From the NCBI GenBank assembly GCA_913776195.1, contig CAJYMH010000033.1, forward strand, positions 1-64,000: a stretch of 64,000 nucleotides of DNA. Reading direction: 5' to 3'. Positions 32,610 to 44,381 of this stretch are shown here, piece by piece. The first letter of the stretch is position 1. Every line of letters begins with the position of its first letter. The notes under the pieces were generated by a model. That model saw only the letters and a program-made list of their open reading frames with translations. It was not told the origin of the DNA and made no database searches. The position numbers and the translations under genes were made by a program. Source of the DNA: an uncultured Caulobacter sp. (lineage in GTDB: Bacteria; Pseudomonadota; Alphaproteobacteria; Caulobacterales; Caulobacteraceae).

Positions 32610-33534
32610 ACGCGTCCTCCGTGATCCAAAGCACTAACTGGTCGAACCCGATTCCCTCATGAGCCGCCTGCTCTGGAGCGAGCGAGGTGGGAGTCATGCC
32701 GGGCTGGGTGTTGACCTCCAAAAGGACCAGAAGATCGTTAATGTCGTCATAACGAAAGTCGCTTCTGGTAACGCCTCGGCAACCAAGAGCGGTGTGCGCC
32801 AACTCGGCCATGCGCATGGCGCGGTCCCGGGCGCTTTCGGAGATCGGGGCCGGCAAGACGTGAACCGATCCCCCTTCCGAATATTTGGCGTCGTAGTCGT
32901 AGAAGCCGGTGCTGGAGACGATGTCGGTGACAGCCAGCGCGCGGGGGCCGTCCACGTGGCCCATGACCGCCACGGCCAACTCCTTGCCGGCGATATAGGG
33001 CTCGACCATCACCTCTTCGCCATAGGTCCAGGCGGGATCGATCACTTGCTGCGGCGGACTGTTGGCGCCCTCGAACACCAGATAGACGCCGACCGAGGAG
33101 CCCTCGGCGTTGGGCTTCACCACATAGGGCGGCGCCATGACGTGATCGCGGGCCACGTCGTGACGATTGAACAGGCCGCCGCCCGGCACCACCACGCCCG
33201 CCGCCGCCAGGACCGCCTTCGCCTTCGCCTTGTCCATGGCCAGGGCCGACGGCAGGACTCCCGAATGCGTGTAAGGCGCGCCATAAGTCTCCAGTATGCC
33301 CTGGACGCAGCCGTCCTCGCCCCACGCGCCGTGCAGGGCGTTAAACACCACGTCCGGCTTCAGGCGCTCCAGCACCGCGGCCAGATCTCGACCGGCGTCC
33401 ACGCGACTGACCTTCGCGCCCAGACGCTCCAATGCGTCGGCGCACTCACGGCCCGAGACCAGGCTCACCTCCCGCTCAGACGAAGGTCCGCCCAGCAGGA
33501 CGGCGACGTGTTTTCCGGTCAGGGGAAGTGTCAT
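32575..33534 (-). CDS. ddl: D-alanine--D-alanine ligase
   Basis: ATP-grasp ligase of 319 aa producing D-Ala-D-Ala for peptidoglycan. The N-terminus [20 protein letters not shown], the serine-loop/ATP-binding [16 protein letters not shown], and the metal-binding [16 protein letters not shown] match the family. The Ddl-specific [11 protein letters not shown] omega-loop segment is present, with the Tyr-Lys-Tyr type residues expected of a D-alanine-specific enzyme. It lies in its usual place just upstream of ftsQ, which it overlaps. A separate small gene reads away on the other strand. Confidence 0.95.
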   Translation of the reverse strand: MTLPLTGKHVAVLLGGPSSEREVSLVSGRECADALERLGAKVSRVDAGRDLAAVLERLKPDVVFNALHGAWGEDGCVQGILETYGAPYTHSGVLPSALAMDKAKAKAVLAAAGVVVPGGGLFNRHDVARDHVMAPPYVVKPNAEGSSVGVYLVFEGANSPPQQVIDPAWTYGEEVMVEPYIAGKELAVAVMGHVDGPRALAVTDIVSSTGFYDYDAKYSEGGSVHVLPAPISESARDRAMRMAELAHTALGCRGVTRSDFRYDDINDLLVLLEVNTQPGMTPTSLAPEQAAHEGIGFDQLVLWITEDAYARGAAGGSAK

Positions 33535-33614
33535 GGACAGGCCTTTGAAGTTGCCCGGCGGTTCTGGACGACTCTCAACTCCCTGTTAAGCCCACCGCGT
33601 TTATTTGTGGTCGC

Positions 33615-33863
33615 ATGGACGCGGTGAATCGCATCGTCGGCGGCATTCAGCACTACGGCGGGTTCCGGGAAATCCGGCCCATCGAGGCCGTGCGCGCGCC
33701 TCGTTCCGAGTCCGCGACCATGTCGGTGATGAAGTCCGTGAACGGCGGATCGCGCACCCCTGCCGTGACGTTCGGCGGCGTGCTGGCCGGCGCTCAAACG
33801 CCGAAGGCGGCCCAGGCTCCCGCCCAGACCGCCCCCGGTTCGCTCGTCAATATCAGCGTCTAA
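33615..33863 (+). CDS. Small hypothetical protein between ddl and an M28 peptidase
   Basis: An 82-aa product, with no family recognised, on the strand opposite the dcw genes. The coding bias is strong: almost every codon ends in G or C, as in neighbouring real genes, and the reading frame fills the gap between ddl (start 33534) and the M28 gene (stop 33870) exactly. The N-terminal part is amphipathic (IVGGIQHYGGFREIRPIE), followed by a Gly, Ala and Gln-rich stretch. There is no signal peptide or cysteine. The upstream 80 bp is divergent to ddl and would hold promoters for both. Confidence 0.55.
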   Translation: MDAVNRIVGGIQHYGGFREIRPIEAVRAPRSESATMSVMKSVNGGSRTPAVTFGGVLAGAQTPKAAQAPAQTAPGSLVNISV

Positions 33864-33869
33864 GAGCGT

Positions 33870-35252
33870 TTACTTCGCGGCCGCGCCCAGGGCGCGGAAG
33901 TCGATGTCGCTGTCCGCCACCAGATAGAGAAAGCTCGTCCAGGCGGCGACGTTCTGCGCCAGCTGGGCCGGATCAACCTTGTCCAGGGTGTCGTCCGCCG
34001 TGTGGTGGAAGTCGAAATAGCGGCTGGCGTCCTGGTGCAGGTTGATCACCGGCACGCCCGCGCGTTCGATCCCCGAGATGTCCGCGCCGCCGCCGGCCGA
34101 AGGCGCGCGGTCGGTGAAGATCTTCAGCGAAGTCATTATGCGCGAGGCTTCCTTCATGACCGGGTGGTCCGCCGAACCCTTGGGCACGGCCAGTGCGTAG
34201 ATCCGATCGGCGCCGGTGTCGCTCTCGCCCGCCAGGACGATCTTCGAAAGCTCGTTCTTGTGCGCGGCCAGATAGGCGTCAGACGAGCCGCCGCTTTCCT
34301 CCGAACCCCACATCACGACCCGGATGGTGCGCTTGGGACGCTTGGGCAGCTCGGCGATCAGCTTGGCCGCGGCGGTGGTGATGGCGACGCCCGTGGCGTC
34401 GTCCAGGGCGCCGGTCCCGACATCCCAGCTATCCAGGTGGCCGCCGATGACTATGATCTCGTCCGGCTTCTCCGAACCACGGATTTCACCCGCCACGTTC
34501 CACGCCACGTCCTTGGCGTCGGTGCTGTTGACGAGCTTCAGCTTCACCTTCACCGGGCCTTTCAGGGCCAGACGTTGGAGCAGGTCAGCCTCCGGCACGC
34601 CCAGGGCGGCGGCGGGCACGTTCGGCGCGTCGGTTCCATGCGCCGTGCTGCCCGTGTGCGGCACGGTGGAAGTGGAGGTGGAGACCGAACGGATCAGCAG
34701 AGCCACGGCTCCGCGCTTGGCGGCTTCCGCCGGACCGCCACGACGCGGCGCGCCCGCGGGACCATAGCCGGCGCCGTCCTGGGCGCGGGTCATCGGCTCA
34801 TTCACGAAGGCGATCTTGCCCTTCAGCGACCCGGCCGGCGCGGCCAGCAGCTCGTTATAGGTCTTGAAGAGAACCACCTCGGCCTCGATCCCTGCGGCGG
34901 GGGTGGATATGGTCCGGCCCAGGCCGATGATCGACAGCTTCTGCGGATAGGGCGCGGTGATCTCGGCCCATTCCTCGCCGCGCGTCCACGACGGCTTGGC
35001 GAACTCCTCGGCCACCACATTGGTGAAACCCATGGCCTTCAGCTTGGCGACGCCCCAGTCCTTGGCGCGCTCCATGGCGGGCGAGCCCACCAGGCGCGGC
35101 CCCATGTCGGTCAGCTCCTCTGTGATCTCCCAGGCCAGGTCGCTCTTCAGCGCCTTGTCGCGCAGGGCCTCGGCCGTGGCGACGTCCTGGGCGTAGGCGC
35201 CCGTGGAAAGGAGCGCCGTCGAGGCGGCGGCGAGAAGCAGTTTGCGGATCAT
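33870..35252 (-). CDS. Exported M28 family zinc peptidase
   Basis: A 460-aa protein with a signal peptide (MIRKLLLAAASTALLSTGAYAQ). A PA-like inserted segment (about 110-240) precedes the M28 catalytic domain with ligands in GGHLDSWDVGTGALDDATGVA (H, D, D), MWGSEESGGSSDAYLA (E-E), SDTGADR (D/E position) and YFDFHHTADDT (H). It resembles carboxypeptidase Q/glutamate carboxypeptidase-like exported peptidases, so it may trim peptides in the periplasm. The gene is inserted between murB and ddl, 71 bp after murB, in dcw orientation. I chose ATG 35252, where the signal peptide starts. Confidence 0.88.
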   Translation of the reverse strand: MIRKLLLAAASTALLSTGAYAQDVATAEALRDKALKSDLAWEITEELTDMGPRLVGSPAMERAKDWGVAKLKAMGFTNVVAEEFAKPSWTRGEEWAEITAPYPQKLSIIGLGRTISTPAAGIEAEVVLFKTYNELLAAPAGSLKGKIAFVNEPMTRAQDGAGYGPAGAPRRGGPAEAAKRGAVALLIRSVSTSTSTVPHTGSTAHGTDAPNVPAAALGVPEADLLQRLALKGPVKVKLKLVNSTDAKDVAWNVAGEIRGSEKPDEIIVIGGHLDSWDVGTGALDDATGVAITTAAAKLIAELPKRPKRTIRVVMWGSEESGGSSDAYLAAHKNELSKIVLAGESDTGADRIYALAVPKGSADHPVMKEASRIMTSLKIFTDRAPSAGGGADISGIERAGVPVINLHQDASRYFDFHHTADDTLDKVDPAQLAQNVAAWTSFLYLVADSDIDFRALGAAAK

Positions 35253-35323
35253 GGACTCAACCCCAGCAGATGGAAGCGGCGAAGCTATACCAACCTCAGG
35301 AGTCGTAAACCGTAAGCAGGCTG

Positions 35324-36229
35324 TCAGGCCTTCCCGATCCGCTTGATCTCCCATTCCAGCTCTACGCCGGTCTTGGCCTTCACGTCGGCGCGCACCGCCT
35401 CGCCCAGACCTTCCAGGTCTGCGGCGGTCGCCTCGCCGGTATTGATCAGGAAGTTGGAGTGCAGCGGTGAGAACATCGCCCCGCCGAACGGCTTGCCGCG
35501 CCAACCCGCCTCATCGACCAGCTTCCAGGACGAATGCCCGGGCGGGTTCTTGAAGGTGGAGCCGCCCGTCTTCTCTCGGATCGGCTGGGTGGTTTCGCGA
35601 CGGGCGGTGATCTCCTCCATCCGCGCCTGGATGGCGGCGGGTTCGTCCGCGGTCCCTTCGAACAGGGCGCCGGTGAAGATCAGGTCGCCGGCCGCCGCGC
35701 GGGCGGACTTGCGATAGGTGTAGCCGAGCTCGGCGTTGGACAGGGTCACGCGCTCGCCCGACCGCGTCACGGCATAGGCCTCGACCAGCACGTCCTTGGT
35801 CTCGGAGCCATAGCAGCCGGCGTTCATCATCAGGGCGCCGCCGATAGAACCCGGCACGCCGCGATAGAATTCCAGACCCGCGATGCCGGCCTTCGCGGCT
35901 TCCCGCGCCAGTATCGCGTCGGGCACGGCCGCCCCGGCGAAGATGCGGTTGTCGCCGCGAGCCTCAACCTTGGCGAACGGACGACCGCCCAGGCGGACCA
36001 CCACCCCCTCGACCCCGCCGTCGCGGACCAGGGTGTTGGAGCCGACGCCGATGGGCGTGACCGGAACGGCCGGATCGAGGCCGCACAGGAAATCGGCCAG
36101 ATCATCCTCATCTTCCGGCAGGAAGATCAGCTCCGCCGGCCCGCCGACGCGGAACCAAGTGAACGGCGCCAGGGCCTCGTCGCGCAGCAGCTTGCCGCGC
36201 ACCGCCGGAAGAGCGTCGCGCCAGCCCAT
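35324..36229 (-). CDS. murB: UDP-N-acetylenolpyruvoylglucosamine reductase MurB
   Basis: FAD-dependent enzyme of 301 aa that reduces UDP-GlcNAc-enolpyruvate to UDP-MurNAc. The FAD-binding segment [17 protein letters not shown], the [21 protein letters not shown] region, [21 protein letters not shown], and the C-terminal [17 protein letters not shown] with the catalytic serine match the type II (short) MurB. The ATG at 36229 overlaps the murC stop (TAATG), a sign of coupling. Confidence 0.96.
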   Translation of the reverse strand: MGWRDALPAVRGKLLRDEALAPFTWFRVGGPAELIFLPEDEDDLADFLCGLDPAVPVTPIGVGSNTLVRDGGVEGVVVRLGGRPFAKVEARGDNRIFAGAAVPDAILAREAAKAGIAGLEFYRGVPGSIGGALMMNAGCYGSETKDVLVEAYAVTRSGERVTLSNAELGYTYRKSARAAAGDLIFTGALFEGTADEPAAIQARMEEITARRETTQPIREKTGGSTFKNPPGHSSWKLVDEAGWRGKPFGGAMFSPLHSNFLINTGEATAADLEGLGEAVRADVKAKTGVELEWEIKRIGKA

Positions 36230-37644
36230 TAAGCCAGCGCCCCAAGCTGAGCCGGCAGGGCGTAGGCCCAGCTGGTGATGTCGCCGGCGCCGAGCAGGAC
36301 CACCAGGTCCCCGGCCTTCGCCTCCTCCGCCACGATCCCGGCCAGAGCCGCCGGGCTTTCCAGCGGGATGGCGCGGCGGTGACCATAGCGCCGCAGGCCT
36401 TCCACCAGGCCATCGCGATCGACACCCTCGATCGGCGCTTCTCCGGCCGTATAGACATCGGCCACGATCACCACGTCGGCGTCGTTGAAACAGGAGCTGA
36501 ACTCCGCCATCAGGTCGCGCAGGCGGGTGTAGCGGTGCGGCTGCACCACGGCGATCACCCGACCCTCGGTCACCGCCCGGGCGGCCTTCAGGACGTTGGC
36601 GATCTCCACCGGGTGATGGCCGTAGTCGTCGATGACGCGGATGCCGTTGGCCACGCCCACGGTGGTGAAGCGGCGCTTCACCCCGCCGAAGCTCGCCAGG
36701 CCCTTGCGGATCGCCTCCGCATCCACGCCCAGCTCCCGAGCCACGGCGATGGCGGCGGTGGCGTTCAAGACGTTGTGCAGACCCGCCATGGGCAGGTGCA
36801 GGCCGTCGTAGCGCAGCTCCTCGCCGTTCAGGGGCGAAATGACCACGTCGAACCCGGCGCCGTCCGGCCCCATGGTGATGTTCTGGACACGGACCTCGGC
36901 CTGCGGGTTCGTGCCATAGGTCACCAGGCGGCGGTTCTCGATACGTGACGTCAGGGCCTGCACTTCCGAATGGTCCGTGCAGACCGCGCAGAAGCCGTAG
37001 AACGGAATGTTCTCGACGAAGTCCTGGAAGCCCTTCTTCACGGCTTCGAAGTCGCCCCAGTGATCCAGGTGCTCGGCGTCGATGTTGGTGATGATGCCGA
37101 CGGTCGACTTCAGGCGCAGGAAGCTGCCGTCGCTCTCGTCGGCCTCGACCACGATCCAGTCGCCTTCGCCCACCTTGGCGTTGGTGCCGTAGGCGTTGAT
37201 GATCCCGCCATTGACCACCGTCGGGTCCAGCCCGCCCGCGTCCAGCAGGGTGGCGACCATCGAGGTGGTGGTGGTCTTGCCATGGGTTCCGGCCACGCCG
37301 ACCGAGAACTGCAGGCGCATCAGCTCGGCCAGCATCTCGGCGCGCCGCACCAGCGGCAGGCGCGCGTTGCGGCCGGCGACCATCTCCGGATTGTCCTGCT
37401 TGACGGCGGTCGAATAGACGACGGCCGAGGCTCCCTCCACATGGGCCGCGTCGTGGCCGATGAAGATTTTCGCGCCCAGCTTGGCCAGCCGCTCGGTATT
37501 GGCGCTGGCTTTAGCGTCCGACCCCTGAACCGTATAGCCGATACGCAGCATGATCTCGGCGATGCCGCTCATGCCGATGCCGCCGATGCCGATGAAATGC
37601 ACGGGGCCAAGTTCGAAGGGGACGGGACGTCGACGCTTGATCAT
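36229..37644 (-). CDS. murC: UDP-N-acetylmuramate--L-alanine ligase MurC
   Basis: ATP-dependent ligase of 471 aa that adds L-Ala to UDP-MurNAc. The N-terminal UDP-binding [19 protein letters not shown], the ATP loop [11 protein letters not shown], the DESDGSFL metal segment and the C-terminal [14 protein letters not shown] are the MurC signatures. The ATG at 37644 ([13 protein letters not shown]) shares CATG with the start of the gene on the other strand. Because an opposite-strand gene separates it from murG, murC must have its own promoter, presumably inside that neighbour. Confidence 0.96.
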   Translation of the reverse strand: MIKRRRPVPFELGPVHFIGIGGIGMSGIAEIMLRIGYTVQGSDAKASANTERLAKLGAKIFIGHDAAHVEGASAVVYSTAVKQDNPEMVAGRNARLPLVRRAEMLAELMRLQFSVGVAGTHGKTTTTSMVATLLDAGGLDPTVVNGGIINAYGTNAKVGEGDWIVVEADESDGSFLRLKSTVGIITNIDAEHLDHWGDFEAVKKGFQDFVENIPFYGFCAVCTDHSEVQALTSRIENRRLVTYGTNPQAEVRVQNITMGPDGAGFDVVISPLNGEELRYDGLHLPMAGLHNVLNATAAIAVARELGVDAEAIRKGLASFGGVKRRFTTVGVANGIRVIDDYGHHPVEIANVLKAARAVTEGRVIAVVQPHRYTRLRDLMAEFSSCFNDADVVIVADVYTAGEAPIEGVDRDGLVEGLRRYGHRRAIPLESPAALAGIVAEEAKAGDLVVLLGAGDITSWAYALPAQLGALA

Positions 37645-38152
37645 GCCAGCCGGATTAAATGATTTGCGACGGGCGGGAAACGCCCTCCTGACGGGGATTT
37701 TGCTGATCGCCGCCCCGGCGCACGCCCAATCGCCGGCCAAGCTTGCGCTCAAGCTTGTGGATGTTGGCCGCTACGCCGCCTTCGTGGACGAGACCGGGAT
37801 CGCCTGGACAGGGCGAACGGCCAAGCTGCGCGTGCTGCAGGTGGTCGAGATAGACTTCATCGCCGCGGGCGAGGCCTACTGGGGCGGCTGGCAGGTCTTC
37901 AGCATCGACTGCGACGCCCGCACCCTGGTCCGGGGCGGCTACGCCAGCCTCCGCGCCAACGGCCGCGAAGGCCCATTGAGCGGCGGCTCGACCAAGGCGG
38001 AAACCATTCCGTCCGGCGGCATGGAGGAAGCCACAGCCCACTTGGTCTGCGACGGCCACGCGCCCTTCCCGGCCGTGCCGGTGGCCCAAAGCGTGGAACA
38101 GGCGGTCGAGATCGGCCGTCCTCTGATCGAGTCCGGCCTGGAACCTAACTAG
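37643..38152 (+). CDS. Hypothetical exported protein in the dcw cluster, opposite strand
   Basis: A 169-aa protein read against the dcw direction between murG and murC. A signal peptide is clear ([16 protein letters not shown]). The mature part has two cysteines (SIDCDARTL and HLVCDGH) that could pair, and resembles in outline small surface-adhesin-E-type domains, although I would not assign that. GC-rich third positions and the signal peptide favour this frame over the antisense 144-aa frame at 37655-38089. The ATG at 37643 overlaps the murC start; a TTG at 37664 is another possible start, and no clear ribosome site decides between them. Confidence 0.65.
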   Translation: MPAGLNDLRRAGNALLTGILLIAAPAHAQSPAKLALKLVDVGRYAAFVDETGIAWTGRTAKLRVLQVVEIDFIAAGEAYWGGWQVFSIDCDARTLVRGGYASLRANGREGPLSGGSTKAETIPSGGMEEATAHLVCDGHAPFPAVPVAQSVEQAVEIGRPLIESGLEPN

Positions 38153-39243
38153 CGGGCGGTCGCCTCGACCAGATCGGCCAGCTTTTCTGCGGCGTCCGGC
38201 GTGCCCGCCGCATGGGCCGATGCCGCCATGCGGGTCAGACGCGGACCGTCGCGCAGCAGCGCGTTGAGCGCCCCGGCCATGGTGTCGGTGGTCAGCTCGT
38301 CCTCCAGCGCCACCGCCGCCGCACCGGCGTCTTCCAGCAGGCGGGCGTTGAAACGCTGGTGATCGTCGGCTGCGATCTTCAGCGGCACCAGGATCGACGG
38401 ACGACCGGCCACGGCCAGTTCGCAGACGGTCGAGGCCCCCGCCCGGCCGACGACCAGATGCGCCTTGCCCAGGCGGCCGGCCATGTCGCGAAAAAAGGGC
38501 GCAATCTCGGCCTTCACCAGGGCGTTGGCGTAGAGCCGGCGAGCGTTGTCCATGGACTCGGCCCGGGTCTGCTGCTGGATCTCCAGCCGCATCCGGATGT
38601 CTTCGGGCAGGCGGATCACCGCCTCGGGCAGCAGTTCGGACAGCAGACGCGCGCCCTGGCTGCCGCCAGTGATCAGAAGACGGATCGGCCCCTCTTCGCC
38701 CGGAGCCTCATAGGGCTGGTCGTAGAGCGCCTGAATGGCCGGACGGACGGGGCTGCCGATCACATGCGCCCGCGCCTTGGCGGCCGGGCTGGCCATCTCC
38801 AGGGTCGGGAAGGCGCAGGCCAGTTCGGTCACCTTCGGCGCCATGAAGCGGTTCACGCGGCCCAGCACCGCGTTCTGCTCATGAATGACGGTCGGACGCT
38901 TCTGCCCCGTGGCCGCCAGCAGCGCCGGCAGGGACGGATAACCGCCGAAGCCGACGACGACTGCGGGGTTCAGGCGCTTGAACGCCTTACGCGCCTGCAT
39001 CACGCCGGCCAGGATCGCGAAGCCGGCGCGGATCATGCCGACCGGGTCGCCCTTCTTGAAGGTCGCGGCCGAAAGGAACAGCTTCTCTTCCGCCGGAAAC
39101 TTGTCGGCATAGAGCTCGCCGCGCTCGTCGGTGGCCAGCACCACGCGCCAGCCGCGCGCGGTCAGGGTATCGGCCAGCGCCTGGGCGGGGAACATGTGCC
39201 CGCCGGTTCCCCCGGCGGCGACAACGGCGACCTTGCCGGTCAT
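38149..39243 (-). CDS. murG: Lipid II synthase (GlcNAc transferase) MurG
   Basis: GT28 glycosyltransferase of 364 aa that adds GlcNAc to lipid I on the inner face of the cytoplasmic membrane. The acceptor loop AAGGTGGHMFPAQALAD, the VVGFGGYPSLPALLAA loop, HEQNAVLGRVNR and the donor site GRAGASTVCELAVAGRPSILVPL are all present. I chose ATG 39243; an in-frame GTG lies at 39249. The stop is inside the last bases of the opposite-strand exported-protein gene (overlap of 4 bp). Confidence 0.96.
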   Translation of the reverse strand: MTGKVAVVAAGGTGGHMFPAQALADTLTARGWRVVLATDERGELYADKFPAEEKLFLSAATFKKGDPVGMIRAGFAILAGVMQARKAFKRLNPAVVVGFGGYPSLPALLAATGQKRPTVIHEQNAVLGRVNRFMAPKVTELACAFPTLEMASPAAKARAHVIGSPVRPAIQALYDQPYEAPGEEGPIRLLITGGSQGARLLSELLPEAVIRLPEDIRMRLEIQQQTRAESMDNARRLYANALVKAEIAPFFRDMAGRLGKAHLVVGRAGASTVCELAVAGRPSILVPLKIAADDHQRFNARLLEDAGAAAVALEDELTTDTMAGALNALLRDGPRLTRMAASAHAAGTPDAAEKLADLVEATAR

Positions 39244-39262
39244 GAGCACTTACCCCTCAAGC

Positions 39263-40437
39263 TCAGGCGAAGGCGCCGGCCCGAGCCAGCGCATCCGTCG
39301 ACGAATAGGCCCCCGGGCGGCGACGCGTCAGCGCCAACGCCATACCCAGGGTCAGCCCCATGGCGAGCATTGAAGACCCGCCATAGGAGATGAACGGCAA
39401 GGTCATGCCCTTGGTCGGGATCAGGTTCAAGTTCACAGCGACATTGATGATCGCCTGCTGGCCCACCAGCACGAACAGACCGGCGGCCGCCACCTGCTCG
39501 AACGGGTCGGACAACTTCATGGCCTTGTACATCCCGCGCACCACCACGAAGGAGAACAGGCTGATCAGCGCCAGCGAGAAGACCAAGCCGTACTCCTCCG
39601 CCGCCACCGAATAGATGAAGTCGGTATGCAGGTCAGGCACGTGGCGTTTCATCACCCCCTCGCCCGGCCCGCGGCCGAACAGCCCGCCAGCGGCGATCGC
39701 CTCGGAGGCCCGGGTGATCTGGTGGGTGTCGGCCTGCTCGGGGCTGAGGAACTTGGTCACCCGCGCCCGCACGTGATCGAAGATGAAATAGGTGCTGACC
39801 AAGCCGCTCAGCGCCAGGGCGCCCAGGCCCATGATCCACGACAGCGGAACGCCCGCCATCCAGAACGCCGCGCCGAAGGCCACAGTGATCAGCACCGTCT
39901 GCCCCACGTCCGGCTGGATCAGCAGCAGACCCACCGCCAGGCCATAAAGGCCGAAGGCGATGGACACCCCCGGCACCCCCTCGCCCTTCTGCCCTTCCGA
40001 GAACATCCACGAGACCAGCACGATCAGCGCCGGCTTCATGAACTCCGATGGCTGCAGGGTGAAGCCGCCGATCGCCACCCAGCGGGCGGCCCCCTTGGCC
40101 GTGTGCCCGATGAACGGCAGGGCCGCCATGATCAGGATGGCGACGATGTAGACAAAGAACGCCGTCCGCCTGACCCCGCGCGGCGTCAGCATGGAGCTGG
40201 CGATCAGGATGAAGGACGCCGCGCCCGCGAACACGCACTGACGCAGGGCGAAATGAAACGGGTCGTCGATGCCCATGCGTAGGGCCGCGGCTGGGCTGGA
40301 GGCGAAGGACAGCAATACGCCCACCACGATCAAGGCGGCGACGCCGCCGAGCAGCCAGTGGTCCGTCGTCCACCACCACACGCCGAACCGCGACTGGTCC
40401 GTGCGGGCGAAGGCGTGGGCGTTGTTGCGCTCGCTGC

Positions 40438-40441
<4 letters not shown>
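39263..40441 (-). CDS. ftsW: Lipid II polymerase / division protein FtsW
   Basis: SEDS-family protein of 392 aa, the septal peptidoglycan glycosyltransferase paired with FtsI. It has about ten membrane segments, the conserved QPDVGQTVLI aspartate region, RASEAIAAGGLFGRGPGEG, the DFIYSVAAEEYG motif and LPFISYGGSSM near the end. The frame has no ATG near the expected N-terminus; TTG 40441 overlaps the murD stop as TTGA with a purine-rich GGGGG just upstream, so I take it as the start. A GTG start (VWWWTTDHW) would remove about 20 cytoplasmic residues. Confidence 0.93.
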
Positions 40442-41850
<1,409 letters not shown>

Positions 41851-41868
41851 GACCTGAACCAGCCCTCC

Positions 41869-42981
41869 CTAGCGCAGCTTGAGGGTGGCGAGGCCGACCA
41901 GGGCCAGCATCAGCGAGACGATCCAGAAGCGGATCACGACGGTGGATTCCGCCCAGCCCAGCTTCTCGAAGTGGTGGTGGATGGGCGCCATCAGGAAGAT
42001 GCGCTTCCCGGTCTTCTTGAAGTAGGCGACCTGGATCATCACGGACAGCGCCTCGGCCACGAACAGGCCGCCGACGATCGCCAGGACGATCTCGTGCTTG
42101 GAGCTGACCGCCACCGCGCCAAGGGCGCCGCCCAGGGCCAGCGAGCCGGTGTCGCCCATGAAGATCTTGGCCGGCGGCGCGTTGTACCAGAGGAAGCCCA
42201 TGCCGGCCCCGATGATGGAGCCGCAGAACACCGCCAGCTCGCCTACCCCCGGCGCGAAATGGAGCTGCAGATAGTTGGCGAACACGTAGTTGCCGACCAG
42301 GTACGCGATCAGGCCGAAGGTCGAGGCCGCGATCATCACTGGCACCGTCGCCAGGCCGTCCAGCCCGTCGGTCAGGTTCACGGCGTTCGACGCCCCCACC
42401 AGCACCACGGCGGCGAAGATCACGTAGAACCAGCCGAGGTTGAAGATGAACTGCTTGAAGATCGGGAAGACCAGGCTGGTCTCCAGGCCCGGCGTCGTCG
42501 GCGACTTGGGCGAGAAGACGATCAGCAGGACGGAGGCGATCACCGCCACCAGCACCTGCGCCACCAGCTTCTGACGGCTGGAAAGCCCCGCCGTCGTCTG
42601 CTTTGTGACCTTGGAATAGTCGTCCATGAAGCCTAGCAGGCCATAGGCCCCGGTCACGAACAGCACCACCCAGACGTGGATGTTGGAAAGGTCGGCCCAC
42701 AGCAGCGTGCCGACGAACACGCCGGCCAGGATCATCAGCCCGCCCATGGTGGGCGTGCCGGCCTTTTCGACCACGTGGCGCTGGATCCCCTCGGCGCGGA
42801 TCGGCTGGCCCTTGCCCTGCTTGGCGCGCATCCAGCGGATGAACCGGGAGCCCATCAGAATAACCACCAGCTGGGCGGTCATCACGGCCATGACGGTCCG
42901 GAAGGTGAGGTACTTCAGCAGGTTGAGGAGCGGGATATGCTCGCGCAGCTCGCTCAGGCGCTCATAGAGCAGATACAGCAT
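41869..42981 (-). CDS. mraY: Phospho-N-acetylmuramoyl-pentapeptide-transferase MraY
   Basis: Integral membrane enzyme of 370 aa making lipid I from UDP-MurNAc-pentapeptide and undecaprenyl phosphate. It has about ten membrane helices and the family motifs [22 protein letters not shown] (Asp pair), [27 protein letters not shown] and [13 protein letters not shown]. Its ATG overlaps the murF stop (TGATG). Confidence 0.97.
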   Translation of the reverse strand: MLYLLYERLSELREHIPLLNLLKYLTFRTVMAVMTAQLVVILMGSRFIRWMRAKQGKGQPIRAEGIQRHVVEKAGTPTMGGLMILAGVFVGTLLWADLSNIHVWVVLFVTGAYGLLGFMDDYSKVTKQTTAGLSSRQKLVAQVLVAVIASVLLIVFSPKSPTTPGLETSLVFPIFKQFIFNLGWFYVIFAAVVLVGASNAVNLTDGLDGLATVPVMIAASTFGLIAYLVGNYVFANYLQLHFAPGVGELAVFCGSIIGAGMGFLWYNAPPAKIFMGDTGSLALGGALGAVAVSSKHEIVLAIVGGLFVAEALSVMIQVAYFKKTGKRIFLMAPIHHHFEKLGWAESTVVIRFWIVSLMLALVGLATLKLR

Positions 42982-44381
42982 CAGTGGTCCCCACCCGCAC
43001 CGGCCCCGGAACCGAGCGAGGCCAGGGCGGCCGCGACCGTCCCGGCTTTCGACCCGTTGGACCCCTTCACCATGATCACGTCGCCGCCCCGTACGGCCGA
43101 CATGACCAGCGGCGTCAATTCAGCCGCTGTCTCGGCGTACCCCCCACGGCGAGTCGGGGGAAGCGCCTCCCACAGGGATTTCATCAGCGGCCCGGCGCAG
43201 AACACCAGGTCGATTCCGGCGTCTTCAGCCAGCGAGGCCAGCGCCGCGTGGTGCTCCGCCGCCTGCGGGCCCAACTCCAGCATGTCGGTCAGCGCGACGA
43301 TGCGTCGCCCCGCGACCTTACGGGCGCCCAGGTTCTTGATCCCGGCCGCCATGGAGATTGGATTGGCGTTGTAGCTTTCATCCACCAGCGTGAAACCGCC
43401 GCCGTCGATGGCGACGACCTTTTCGGCCCCGCGTCCCTCGATAGGCGCGAACTTGGCCAGGGCCTCCAGCGCCGTCGCGCGCGGCACGTCCAGCGCCTCC
43501 AGCATCAGCAGCACGCACAGGCTGTTCAGGCCCCAATGTTGGCCCGCCTGCAGGATCGGAAAGCTGATCACCTCCCCCCGGATCACCGCATGCACCGTCG
43601 CACCGTCGCCATGGCTGTCGAAGCCGGTCAGGCGAGCCGTGCAGTCGGCGCCGGAGCCGAAGCTCCACACTGTCGCCCCGACCTTCGCGGCCTCCGCCGT
43701 CAGCAGGTCGAACCACGTATTGTCGGCGTTCAGCACCGCGATCCCGCCCGGCTCCAGCCCGGCGAAGATCTCGGCCTTGGCGCGGGCGACGCCTTCCTCC
43801 CCGTCCGGGAAGTTCTCGGTATGCACCGGCCCGACCGTGGTGATGGCCACGGCATGCGGGCGAACCATCCGCGACAGGGGCGTGATTTCGTCGGCGTGGT
43901 TCATGCCGACCTCGAACACCGCGCGCTCGGTGTCGCGCGGCATCCGCGCCAGGGTCAGAGGAACCCCGATGTGGTTGTTGTAGGACTTTACCGACGCATG
44001 GCCGCGCCCGGCCAGGCGCAGCCCCGCCTCCACCGCCCGGGTGACGCTGGTCTTGCCGACCGAACCCGTCACCGCGCCGCGCTTGGCGGGCGCACGATCA
44101 CGCGCCGCTTCTCCCAGCAATTCCAGGGCCTTGAGCGTATCGCCTACGATGACGCAGGAGCCCTCCACCGCTCGCGTGGTCAGCGATCCCGCCGCGCCGG
44201 AGGCCAGGGCGCCGGGCACGAAATCATGCGCGTCGCGCACGCCGGCCAGGGCCACGAAAAGGTCGCCAGACTCGATGGAGCGGGTGTCGATGGAGACGCC
44301 GGAAACTTCAAAGGGCGCGCCATTCAGCACGCCGCCGGTGGCGGCCGCGATCTCCGCGGCGGTCCACAGGGATTCAGCCAT
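42981..44381 (-). CDS. murF: UDP-N-acetylmuramoyl-tripeptide--D-alanyl-D-alanine ligase MurF
   Basis: Mur ligase of 466 aa that adds D-Ala-D-Ala, completing the pentapeptide. Opens [17 protein letters not shown], a usual MurF N-terminus; the N-terminal domain carries [16 protein letters not shown]. The ATP loop reads [12 protein letters not shown] (most MurF proteins have threonines after GKT), then [23 protein letters not shown] and [11 protein letters not shown]. The ATG at 44381 lies 8 bp inside murE. The upstream open frame to 44696 is only murE sequence read in another frame. Confidence 0.96.
   Translation of the reverse strand: MAESLWTAAEIAAATGGVLNGAPFEVSGVSIDTRSIESGDLFVALAGVRDAHDFVPGALASGAAGSLTTRAVEGSCVIVGDTLKALELLGEAARDRAPAKRGAVTGSVGKTSVTRAVEAGLRLAGRGHASVKSYNNHIGVPLTLARMPRDTERAVFEVGMNHADEITPLSRMVRPHAVAITTVGPVHTENFPDGEEGVARAKAEIFAGLEPGGIAVLNADNTWFDLLTAEAAKVGATVWSFGSGADCTARLTGFDSHGDGATVHAVIRGEVISFPILQAGQHWGLNSLCVLLMLEALDVPRATALEALAKFAPIEGRGAEKVVAIDGGGFTLVDESYNANPISMAAGIKNLGARKVAGRRIVALTDMLELGPQAAEHHAALASLAEDAGIDLVFCAGPLMKSLWEALPPTRRGGYAETAAELTPLVMSAVRGGDVIMVKGSNGSKAGTVAAALASLGSGAGAGGDH

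Noticed and set aside
37655-38089. 144-aa minus-strand frame between murG and murC
   Set aside because: The plus-strand frame over the same bases has a signal peptide and better third-position bias; this frame has shadow-like composition.
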